From Terriglobales bacterium (GTDB lineage Bacteria > Acidobacteriota > Terriglobia > Terriglobales > Acidobacteriaceae): a stretch of 36,441 nt of DNA. How positions within the stretch are numbered: position 1 is the first letter of the stretch; every line of letters begins with the position of its first letter. The DNA is taken from contig JAATFM010000306.1 of assembly GCA_015655195.1 (NCBI GenBank), forward strand, positions 1 to 36,441, in the 5' to 3' direction. Both the position numbers and the translations under genes were made by a program. Under the pieces are notes generated by a model. That model was not told the DNA's origin, did no database searches, and was given only the letters and a program-made list of their open reading frames with translations. Shown here piece after piece: positions 16,698 to 23,528 of the stretch.

Positions 16698-16998
16698 GGC
16701 GGCTCGTGTTTTCTACCTGGGCCGTATCGACATATAGGTACTGCAAATCTGGGACGAAACTCTTGCGTCGTCCCACGCTCGCGCCGGAAACAAGGCGCAA
16801 GGATGGGGCGGAAGCTTGAGGGAGAGAGGACGAAACGCAACTGCGGATTCTTCGACTCCGCTGCGCTCTGCTCAGGATGACACTGTATTTATGATGTGAA
16901 CTTTGGAGACAGGACACCAGGCAAGGATGGGCACCCGAGCATTTGTGCTATCCCCAGGTCCCAAAAACAGGACCTGACACTTGCATTGCGGTGTGCCA
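16698..16998. repeat. Gene-free repeat cluster (families A, E and B)
   Basis: The gap between the GH5 and NapC-like genes holds no gene. It contains a degenerate family A hairpin (16769-16810), a GATTCTTCGACTCC...CTCAGGATGA element E (16845-16882), and a degenerate family B palindrome (CAGGTCC 16955-16961 with GGACCTG 16970-16976). A shorter copy of E lies at 34865-34890, again beside an A element. Confidence 0.65.
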
Positions 16999-17038
16999 GC
17001 ATCTCTTCCACGCCTCGGAAGAGGCGTGGAAGAGATGC
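16999..17038 (-). terminator. Strong hairpin at the end of the NapC-like cytochrome gene
   Basis: An 18-bp perfect stem with a 4-base loop (GGAA on the plus strand) begins 6 nt after the NapC-like stop codon. On the minus strand it is followed by mixed sequence rather than a U-run. It may therefore be a rho-independent terminator of poor type or a 3' stabilising hairpin. Confidence 0.65.
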
Positions 17039-17044
17039 GATGGG

Positions 17045-18487
17045 TTACTGCATTCCGATCTCGGAGAGAATCTTCGGGTTCGGTTCGTCCACGGCGAGCA
17101 GGTTGTGGCAGGTTGAGCAGTCGTTCGGAATGCTGTCGCCGGCTTTGGCCTTGTTTACGTGATCGCCGTCGTGGCAGCGGAAGCAGCCCGGATAGTTCAT
17201 GTGGCCGATGTTGTTGGGGTGTGTGCCCCAGGTGACCTTCATAAATGGGAAGACATTCTGGCTGTAGACGACGGCGAGCTGCTGACCGGCGGTTTTGACC
17301 AGCGCAGACTGCGAGGCGAGAACCTCCGGGTGGCTCGAACGGTAGAAGGCTTCGAGCTGGGCGGGAATCTTCTGGCGGGCCTCGTCTTCGCTCGCGTAGC
17401 TGGCCTTGAGCAGCTCCATGCCTTCCTTGTGAATCCAGGGAATCTGCGGGCTGACGGCGCCCGCGTACATGGCGTTATTCAGAGCTTCTTCCGGTGTGAC
17501 GAAGGCGTGGGCAGCGCGGTTGTGGCAGTCGATGCAGTCCATGGTGCGGCGCTCGCCCTGCGGGACGCCGCTGCCGGCTGCGGAGGTGGCGTAAACGGTC
17601 TCCTTGCCGTCGGGGGTGCGGCGCATGACCCAGGGAATGGTGGAGCGTTCCTTGTCCGTGGCGACATATTCGATGTGGCCGAGGTGAACGCCGTGGATGC
17701 CGGTGAGATTGCCGAGCGTGTCGCGGCCGCCGATGTGCAGGAGCACGATGGACTGCGTCCTGGAGTTGTGCTCGTCGTCGCCGTAGCTGGTCTTCACGAT
17801 GAATTTGTCGCCGGCGAACTTGGCGGGCGTGTGGCAGCTCTCGCAGATGTCACGGGCCGGGCGCAGGCTCTCGACGGGCGACCCTATGGGTGTTGGGTAG
17901 TGGTGGAAGGCGACTTCAATGAGCTGTTTGGTGCCGTTGGCCTTGGCGCGGATATAGGAGTTGATACCGCTGCCCACATGGCACTCCGTGCAGGGCACAT
18001 GAGAGTGCGGGCCGATCTTGTAGGCGGTGTACTCGGGATACATGACATGGCAGGCCGCGCCGCAGAAATTGGGGGAATCCATGTAAGCCACGCCACGAAA
18101 GCTGGCCGTGCCGACGAGGATGAAGTTCACGAAGGTGGCGGCAAGGACGAATTCGATGCCGCGGCGGAAGATGGGATCAGCGAGGTTGATCTGCGGGTAC
18201 GCCTCGGGTAACTGGCCCTTTATGCGCAGGCGGCGGCGGCGCAGCCACATTCCAACCGGAATGAGCAGCAGGCCGAAGACGAAGACGCCGGGGAGGAGCA
18301 GATCGACGAGAATGCCGAGGTAGGGGTTCGTCGAGCCGCCACGGCCGAGGATGTCGACAATCCAGAAGCCGACGAGTGTGAGGCCGGCGGCGGTGGTGAG
18401 TGCGCCGCCGATGAGGCTGAGCGGATTGTTGCCGAAGAAAAGCGCCGGGCGAACCCAGCCCTCGCGAAAATTCTTGAAAGACGGCAC
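17045..18487 (-). CDS. Inner-membrane NapC/NirT-type multihaem cytochrome c (ImcH-like)
   Basis: The protein probably oxidises membrane quinol and passes electrons to periplasmic cytochromes, or the reverse. Its 480 residues start with three predicted membrane segments (about 22-47, 56-82, 110-131). Six haem sites then face the periplasm: CGAACH at 142-147 with a three-residue spacer (CX3CH), and CTECH 166, CESCH 215, CIDCH 318, CFRCH 435, CSTCH 457. The first site with VMYPEY and the second are the NapC/NirT pair. The multi-TM start and long C-terminal haem domain recall ImcH of Geobacter rather than the shorter CymA. The start is GTG 18487, 4 nt after GGAGG. The gene follows the small cytochromes, separated by a hairpin and a MITE-like repeat, so it may have its own promoter. 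Confidence 0.85.
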   Translation of the reverse strand: MPSFKNFREGWVRPALFFGNNPLSLIGGALTTAAGLTLVGFWIVDILGRGGSTNPYLGILVDLLLPGVFVFGLLLIPVGMWLRRRRLRIKGQLPEAYPQINLADPIFRRGIEFVLAATFVNFILVGTASFRGVAYMDSPNFCGAACHVMYPEYTAYKIGPHSHVPCTECHVGSGINSYIRAKANGTKQLIEVAFHHYPTPIGSPVESLRPARDICESCHTPAKFAGDKFIVKTSYGDDEHNSRTQSIVLLHIGGRDTLGNLTGIHGVHLGHIEYVATDKERSTIPWVMRRTPDGKETVYATSAAGSGVPQGERRTMDCIDCHNRAAHAFVTPEEALNNAMYAGAVSPQIPWIHKEGMELLKASYASEDEARQKIPAQLEAFYRSSHPEVLASQSALVKTAGQQLAVVYSQNVFPFMKVTWGTHPNNIGHMNYPGCFRCHDGDHVNKAKAGDSIPNDCSTCHNLLAVDEPNPKILSEIGMQ

Positions 18488-18496
18488 ATGGCCTCC

Positions 18497-18655
18497 AGTG
18501 GTGAGCGCTATTATGGCGCGGATGCAAAAACAGCAATTTGAAGCCTAAAACGCACCTCAGGGCCTAAAGGCCCAACTCATTTGGCTTGGACTTGTTGCCG
18601 GGGATAAATTCCCGGCCTACCCATTGTGCATCAGCGCCATAATGGTAGTGGTGAG
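18497..18655 (-). mobile_element. MITE-like element C (copy 2) with terminal inverted repeats
   Basis: Inverted ends ATTATGGCGCGGATGCA (18510-18526) and its near-complement at 18627-18643 match at 16 of 17 positions. AGTGGTGAG occurs as a direct repeat outside both ends (18497-18505 and 18647-18655), separated from them by 4 and 3 nt. Inside are two hairpins shared with copy 1 at 6288-6405, in reverse orientation. No transposase frame fits in about 134 bp, so any movement would need an enzyme in trans. Confidence 0.6.
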
Positions 18656-18660
18656 AGCGA

Positions 18661-18684
18661 AAGGCCCGCTCGCAGGCGGGCCTT
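18661..18684 (-). terminator. Hairpin after the second small cytochrome c gene
   Basis: AAGGCCCGC and GCGGGCCTT form a 9-bp stem with a 6-base loop, 25 nt after the stop of the 102-residue cytochrome. On the minus strand the tail is TTTCGC, a weak U-run. It may end, or reduce, transcription before the NapC-like gene. Confidence 0.6.
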
Positions 18685-18708
18685 CATTATTGCTTGCAAT
18701 GAAACAAT

Positions 18709-19017
18709 TTACTTCAAGGTACGGAAATAGGCGACGGCTTCCTTGATCTGCGCGTCTGTGAGCTTGCCGGCAAAGGGCTTCATCTTGTTCTTGCCGTTCT
18801 TGACGGCGGTGAACTGCTCTTCTGCGGAAGTTTTATATTCGGCGGCCGGCTTGATGTCCATCATCTTTGCCATGCCGGGGCTGGGTGTGCCAGTGGCGCC
18901 GTGGCAGCTTTGACAGTTGGCCTTGTACGTCGCTCCGCCCGCTTGAGCAAAGCCCATAGCGCCGCCCACGGTAACCACCGCGGTCAGCACCACTAGAGAT
19001 CGAATTGCTTTTGTCAT
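18709..19017 (-). CDS. Small periplasmic monohaem cytochrome c (second copy)
   Basis: The 102-residue precursor has a signal peptide cut near AQA|GG (residue 26) and one haem site, CQSCH (35-39). The probable Met ligand is in NKMKPF (Met79), followed by the terminal helix LTDAQIKEAVAYFRTLK. This is the class I, c6/c551-like layout with His-Met ligation. It would shuttle electrons in the periplasm, most plausibly between the NapC-like protein and the decahaem cytochrome. ATG 19017 has AAGGAG 8 nt upstream. It is clearly a paralogue of the next gene upstream, sharing the CHGATG and LTDAQIK...YFRT blocks. The 157-nt gap between the two shows nothing recognisable. Confidence 0.93.
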   Translation of the reverse strand: MTKAIRSLVVLTAVVTVGGAMGFAQAGGATYKANCQSCHGATGTPSPGMAKMMDIKPAAEYKTSAEEQFTAVKNGKNKMKPFAGKLTDAQIKEAVAYFRTLK

Positions 19018-19174
19018 TGCGACACTCCTTAGGATTTCCCGGCCTGTACTGAATCAGCCCCCGGCCGGGGATTCTGCTCTTCGGCGCCGCATCTGCGACC
19101 GTCCGGTGAGGGCTGGCAAGATTCAACCATCTCTCGTCGATCTGCGCAATACCCGTCGATCCGCGGTAGCCGTC

Positions 19175-19495
19175 TTACTTCACGAACGTGCGGAAATACT
19201 CTACCGCATCCTTGATCTGCGCATCGGTAAGTTTATCCTTAAAAGGCTGCATCTTACCCATGCCGTTTTTGGTGGCCGCAATCATCTCGGCCTCGTTCAA
19301 TTTTTTCACATCAGGATCGGTCGCCGGCTTTACCTTCATTGCTTTGCCCGCTCCGCTGTCCGCCATGCCGGTTGCGCCGTGGCACATCTGACACTTTGTT
19401 TTATAAATGCTCGCCCCGCCACTTTGTGCAAAAGCAGCCGTCATTGTCATAGCCGCCATCATAGCGAGAGTCGTAACTCCAGTCCTGAACTTCAT
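19175..19495 (-). CDS. Small periplasmic monohaem cytochrome c (first copy)
   Basis: The 106-residue precursor has a signal peptide ending near AFAQ (residue 24), haem site CQMCH (35-39) and a probable Met ligand in GKMQPF (Met82). It shares with its downstream paralogue CHGATG, the K-rich middle and LTDAQIKDAVEYFRTF. It belongs to class I cytochromes c and should be a soluble periplasmic carrier. A Shine-Dalgarno (AAAGGGG) precedes ATG 19495. The gene follows the outer-membrane barrel gene after 73 nt that include a 13-bp hairpin. Tandem duplication with divergence suggests the two copies may have different potentials or partners, but that cannot be read from sequence. Confidence 0.93.
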   Translation of the reverse strand: MKFRTGVTTLAMMAAMTMTAAFAQSGGASIYKTKCQMCHGATGMADSGAGKAMKVKPATDPDVKKLNEAEMIAATKNGMGKMQPFKDKLTDAQIKDAVEYFRTFVK

Positions 19496-19526
19496 CAGCG
19501 ATCCCCTTTCAGCTTACCGTTTCGTT

Positions 19527-19563
19527 GGGTCTCCACTCCTATTTCGTTTTGGAGTGGAGACCC
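19527..19563 (-). promoter_or_regulatory. Intercistronic hairpin between barrel and cytochrome c genes
   Basis: GGGTCTCCACTCC (19527-19539) and GGAGTGGAGACCC (19551-19563) form a perfect 13-bp stem with an 11-nt loop. No U-run follows on the minus strand. It could be a processing or stabilising hairpin that sets the relative levels of the barrel and cytochrome messages. Confidence 0.55.
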
Positions 19564-19568
19564 GGCCG

Positions 19569-22229
19569 TCAGAACTCGTAGTGCAAACCAAGCGTCACGT
19601 TGCTGGCGTGGAAGTTCCGTGGCGCGGTGGAGCCGTACGCTGGCCCGCTCATCGCGGTATTCGGCACGCTGCTGCAAGGCACCACGGGCAGGGGGCCGGG
19701 GTCGTTTACCGCAGGAGAGGTCGCGATGTTGCAATACTGCGCACCCGATTGGCCGCCCTCGCCGTAGCCGAAGTAGTCATACTCGCCCTTGAAGATGAGA
19801 TCCTTGTGAACCGCATAAGCGACATTCACAAAGGGCGACTGATAAGTGGAGACCAGCGAACCGTTGACATCGGTCGCATCGGTGAAGAACCGGCTGCCAT
19901 TAGCTGAGCTGATGCGGTAGCCTATGCTGGAATGAAGCTTCGCGACCGGCGAGAGCGCCAGAGCCGCCGAAGCGTACTGCGTCGGCGCATCTTCAAAATC
20001 CTTGGCAGGTCCGATGAGAACGGTCTCCGAGCTGTGCCCGGACGCGACGGGAGTGCAGAGGTTCCCGCTTTGGGTTGAGGCGGAAGGCGCGACTGCGCCA
20101 CCCGCAACAAAGCTGGCCTGGCTCTGGAAGCAGATGTTGGTCGCCGTGTAGACGTCGCTGTAGGCGTAAGTGATGTCGAGTCCGTAGTGCTCATTCGGCA
20201 TCAGGTCGGCGCTCAGGCTCACAACCCGGCTGTGGTCGACGTGGCCGAGCGGGCCGGTGCCGGACGGGGTGCCAGTGTTGTTGGTGTTGTTGTGCCGCTC
20301 CAGGTCGTTGTAGGCACCCGAGATCGTCGCCCAGCTCTTCGGACGGAACATGGTGTGCACGCGATAGTGCTGAAGCTCGCGAGGAGCGACCGGCGTGAAG
20401 ACGTTGTCGGCATACAGAACCTCAACCGAGCCATTGATCTCCCAGTTGTTGGTCGGCCGCGTCGCTACGGCGAGGATAGCGCCGTTATCGTTGATCGGGT
20501 ACGTGGTCACACCCACCGCCGGAGCGGTGGCGGTCGCAGCGGTAAAGGAGTTGCCCAGGATTTCGGCGATGGTGTGCGCCTGGTGGCGATACGTGAGCGA
20601 GAGCGTGGTGCGATCCGTGACATCCCAGGACGCGGTGATGTTGTTGGTAATGAACTTCTGGCCGAAGTAGTTGGACAGCGTCCCACCGATCGCGGGAGTC
20701 CCTTCAGGCACCGAGGTGGTCGGCTTGCAGCCGGCCGGCGAGGTTGTGGTCGAGTTTATCGTCGTGCAGCTCGTCACGTTCGTATTGTTGATGGTGTCGC
20801 TGCCGACAGTCGTGGGCACCGTCATAGTGGTCCCGCTCGTTAGCCCGGCGACTCCCGGCTGGTGCACATTCGAGAAGTCGATCTGCTCGGCCAGACTGAA
20901 CTTCTTCGTCACCTGCCAGACGATGCCGTAATCGGCTGCGATAGTTTCCCGCTTGGCGTTCGCATAACCGGCATAGGAGATCGAGCGATTCGCTGCCTGC
21001 AGGCCCTGGAAGTCCTCGTAATAATGCGGCATGTTCATGTTTGCGTTGGTGTAGCGGACATTGCCGTTCATCGTCACGTTCTTAATGCTTGAGCTTTGCA
21101 GGCGGAGGATCTCGGAGGGAAAGATCTCGCGCGTCGGCTGCGAGCGGAAGTAGCTGCTGATCACGTAGCACGCCGGATCGATGATCGGAGCGCCGCCGCT
21201 GGGATTCGCAGAAAGAATCGTGGACGATTGGGTGATGCTGCCGCTGCAGACGCCACTGGGGGTAAACTTTCCCGTGCTGCCACTGTAGCCGTAGGCATAA
21301 GAATTCTGGTAACTGAACAACGGAGCGACCTTGGTCCCGTCCGCCTCCTGGAAGATGTAGGCGCTGGGAGCCATGGTGAAATAGGAGTCGCCCTTGTAGT
21401 GATCAATCTGCTCTTCGTAGGTCAGCCGCGTTCCCTGGATGGGCTTCCATTCGATCGCACCCGTCCAGTCGTCCGTGCTGTTGCGCTGGTACTCCTGGAG
21501 CAGAACTTCTTGTCCGGCCACCGAATTACCACTTGGAGTCAGGCTCGGCCCCTGGAAGATGTTCTGCGAGTAGCCAAAGCGGTAGGTCACCTTCGAGAGC
21601 GGCAGCAGGGTCAGGCTGGTGTCCGTCATGCGGCGCACGGTGTTGAAAAGGAACGGCGACTGATTGACCTGCGACCATGCGTATGGCGTCGCGGAGCCGC
21701 TGACGGGAATCGTCTGCCCGCCGGGGATGCCTGGGTTGCCCAGCAAGTCATAGTCGAAATACTGCCGGTTGCGGCGGAATACTCCCGAAAAGTCATAGAG
21801 CTTGCCCTTCGAGAAGTCCAGCTTGGAGAAGCTGTTCGGATCGCCGCCAAACCCGGTGCTGAAAGCCCTCAGATTATCGAGAATTCCGCCCTTGGTGCCT
21901 GGCAGGGCGCGCAGCTCAAAGGTCTCGCCCTGCACGCGCGGCCCGGACTGCAAATTGACCAGCGTGCTGTACATCGCCGAACTGCCTACGGTGTTGGTCA
22001 TGCGCCCGCCCAGGTCCACGGTTTCGTGGACCGAATATCCCTTCGGAACGGACATTGCCGCGCCCGGCGCCGGAAGCGGCGAGCCTGGTATCTGCACCTG
22101 GACCTGGGCCATGGCGGCGCTCGTAGTCATTCCTAAAATCGCGACTACAAATCCCCCGGCAATGTGCTGAATCATCGCTCTTGAGGACTGTTGTTTAGGC
22201 AGTCGTGAAAGCCAGCCTGTCTGCGTCAT
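19569..22229 (-). CDS. Outer-membrane beta-barrel protein, MtrB/PioB-like porin
   Basis: The 886-residue precursor has a signal peptide (about 19-42, GGFVVAILGMTTSAAMAQ). A long run of alternating strands follows with many Tyr, Thr and Asn, ending LGLHYEF; a terminal Phe is the usual outer-membrane barrel signal. Repeated strand-turn units such as TLSLTYRHQAHT, HYGLDITYAYSDVY and LHSSIGYRIS fit a large porin. In MtrAB/PioAB systems such a barrel sheathes a decahaem cytochrome to carry electrons across the outer membrane. The decahaem gene directly upstream makes this the best call. There is no N-terminal CXXC as in Shewanella MtrB, and the sequence is highly divergent, so another kind of barrel is possible. 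ATG 22229 has GAGG 7 nt upstream. Confidence 0.75.
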   Translation of the reverse strand: MTQTGWLSRLPKQQSSRAMIQHIAGGFVVAILGMTTSAAMAQVQVQIPGSPLPAPGAAMSVPKGYSVHETVDLGGRMTNTVGSSAMYSTLVNLQSGPRVQGETFELRALPGTKGGILDNLRAFSTGFGGDPNSFSKLDFSKGKLYDFSGVFRRNRQYFDYDLLGNPGIPGGQTIPVSGSATPYAWSQVNQSPFLFNTVRRMTDTSLTLLPLSKVTYRFGYSQNIFQGPSLTPSGNSVAGQEVLLQEYQRNSTDDWTGAIEWKPIQGTRLTYEEQIDHYKGDSYFTMAPSAYIFQEADGTKVAPLFSYQNSYAYGYSGSTGKFTPSGVCSGSITQSSTILSANPSGGAPIIDPACYVISSYFRSQPTREIFPSEILRLQSSSIKNVTMNGNVRYTNANMNMPHYYEDFQGLQAANRSISYAGYANAKRETIAADYGIVWQVTKKFSLAEQIDFSNVHQPGVAGLTSGTTMTVPTTVGSDTINNTNVTSCTTINSTTTSPAGCKPTTSVPEGTPAIGGTLSNYFGQKFITNNITASWDVTDRTTLSLTYRHQAHTIAEILGNSFTAATATAPAVGVTTYPINDNGAILAVATRPTNNWEINGSVEVLYADNVFTPVAPRELQHYRVHTMFRPKSWATISGAYNDLERHNNTNNTGTPSGTGPLGHVDHSRVVSLSADLMPNEHYGLDITYAYSDVYTATNICFQSQASFVAGGAVAPSASTQSGNLCTPVASGHSSETVLIGPAKDFEDAPTQYASAALALSPVAKLHSSIGYRISSANGSRFFTDATDVNGSLVSTYQSPFVNVAYAVHKDLIFKGEYDYFGYGEGGQSGAQYCNIATSPAVNDPGPLPVVPCSSVPNTAMSGPAYGSTAPRNFHASNVTLGLHYEF

Positions 22230-22278
22230 AATAAAGCCTCACTTGTAAAAACAGTTCCTAAATCTGCGTGTACACTCG

Positions 22279-22327
22279 CCATGGAATCTGTGCCGGGCCG
22301 TCCGGCATCGCAGCGCAGATTCCATGG
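22279..22327 (-). promoter_or_regulatory. Hairpin between decahaem and barrel genes
   Basis: CCATGGAATCTG (22279-22290) and CAGATTCCATGG (22316-22327) pair perfectly over 12 bp, with TGCCGG/CCGGCA pairing inside. It occupies nearly half of the 115-nt gap after the decahaem stop. It has no U-run, so partial attenuation or RNA stabilisation is more likely than full termination. Confidence 0.55.
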
Positions 22328-22344
22328 CTCCAGCCTCGGGACTT

Positions 22345-23244
22345 CTACCTGAGGAACGCCGCATTCATGTTCGAGCCATGAATGTAGGTGTGGCAGCTCG
22401 TGCACGGTACGCTATCCGACGATCCCGCGTTCATCCCATGAACCGTGTCCTGGGCTACCTGGCTGTGGCACTGGTTGCACAACACGTTGATGTTCGGCAT
22501 GTTCAGCAGCCGGGCATTCTGTGAGCCGTGCGGAGTGTGGCATCCTGTGCATCCCTCCGCCTTCACCGCGGCGTGCTCGAACACAAATGGCCCGCGCGTC
22601 TCGGTGTGGCACTTGGTGCAGATCGCGTTTTGATCGGCCGTGGTCTTCAGGTTCTTTTCCCCGAAGGTGCCGTGAACGTCATGGCAGTCGTTGCACGTTA
22701 CAAGGCCCTCGTTCACCTTGTGGTGGAACGGCATGTCGAACGATGGCTTCACGTCGGTGTGGCACTGGTAGCAAAGCTGGGGCTGTGACGCCTTCAGCAG
22801 ATGCTCCGGCTCCTTGCTGGCGTGAACGCTGTGGCAGCTTGTGCAGCCCACGTTGGCCTTGGCGTGCGGCGAGCGGTCAAAGTTCGGATGCGCTCCCGCA
22901 TGGCAGCCCAGGCAGGTCTTGTCCACTTCCTTGCTCGAAGCCTTGGCGGGATCGAAGATCTTCGTTACATCGCCTCCGCCGTCGACGTGCGCTTTGCCCG
23001 GCCCGTGGCAGCCTTCGCAGGTCACGCCGCTTTTGCCGTGCATCTCCGCGATCTTGGTATGCGGATTGTTCGCGAACCCCTTCGCCACCTCGTCATGGCA
23101 GGTCGCGCAGGTCTCCGAGCCAACATATTCGGAGGCTGCAGGAGGAGGAGCGGGAGACTGCGGTTTACTGCTTTGCGCAGGAGCTGTTCCGCTGTAAGCT
23201 ATGATTGCAGAAACCAGCGCTGCCATCTTCAGGAAGCGACCCAT
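22345..23244 (-). CDS. Periplasmic decahaem cytochrome c, MtrA/DmsE family
   Basis: The 299-residue precursor has a signal peptide ending APAQ (residue 24), a Pro/Ser-rich linker and ten CXXCH haem sites starting at residues 46, 76, 111, 134, 158, 184, 209, 232, 256 and 281. The number, even spacing and overall size match MtrA, PioA and DmsE. Those insert into an MtrB-type barrel and move electrons between periplasm and cell surface. Pairs such as CHSVHASKEP and CHTPHGSQNA, with an extra His a few residues on, are typical of bis-His multihaem proteins. ATG 23244 follows GAGG by 8 nt; the frame is open further up but without a signal. It appears to be the first gene of the electron-transfer operon. 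Confidence 0.92.
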   Translation of the reverse strand: MGRFLKMAALVSAIIAYSGTAPAQSSKPQSPAPPPAASEYVGSETCATCHDEVAKGFANNPHTKIAEMHGKSGVTCEGCHGPGKAHVDGGGDVTKIFDPAKASSKEVDKTCLGCHAGAHPNFDRSPHAKANVGCTSCHSVHASKEPEHLLKASQPQLCYQCHTDVKPSFDMPFHHKVNEGLVTCNDCHDVHGTFGEKNLKTTADQNAICTKCHTETRGPFVFEHAAVKAEGCTGCHTPHGSQNARLLNMPNINVLCNQCHSQVAQDTVHGMNAGSSDSVPCTSCHTYIHGSNMNAAFLR

Positions 23245-23294
23245 TCTAATCACCTCAAAATCCGTAAAAGCCCTCAAGATTACCGATAGAATAA

Positions 23295-23314
23295 GCGCAC
23301 TTCTTACAGTGCGC
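23295..23314. promoter_or_regulatory. Inverted repeat upstream of the decahaem gene
   Basis: GCGCACT (23295-23301) and AGTGCGC (23308-23314) flank TCTTAC, about 50-70 nt upstream of the decahaem start and some 215 nt from the LysR start. Position and symmetry suit an operator or a 5' leader hairpin. The regulator is unknown, and no convincing -35/-10 pair was seen around it. Confidence 0.35.
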
Positions 23315-23528
23315 TCACTTGCGTCACCAGGAGAGTAGCTCAACTGTAGCCGGATTTGTTGTGACTGTCATCACGGGGCGGTGACAGGAAAGGTTCGTTC
23401 GATCCCATCCCGGCTGCATAATTACCTTTTGCGGTCAGTTTGGGATAGCTTCCCTGCAAGCGGATCCACTACCAAAAGCGCACCAGGTTTCCCGCCTGTG
23501 GCCGAAGGAAAGCTGCTCTAATCGTTGC

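Noticed and set aside
17159..18211. 350-residue open frame antisense to the NapC-like gene
   Set aside because: The haem-binding sites and membrane helices are on the minus strand; this frame shows none.
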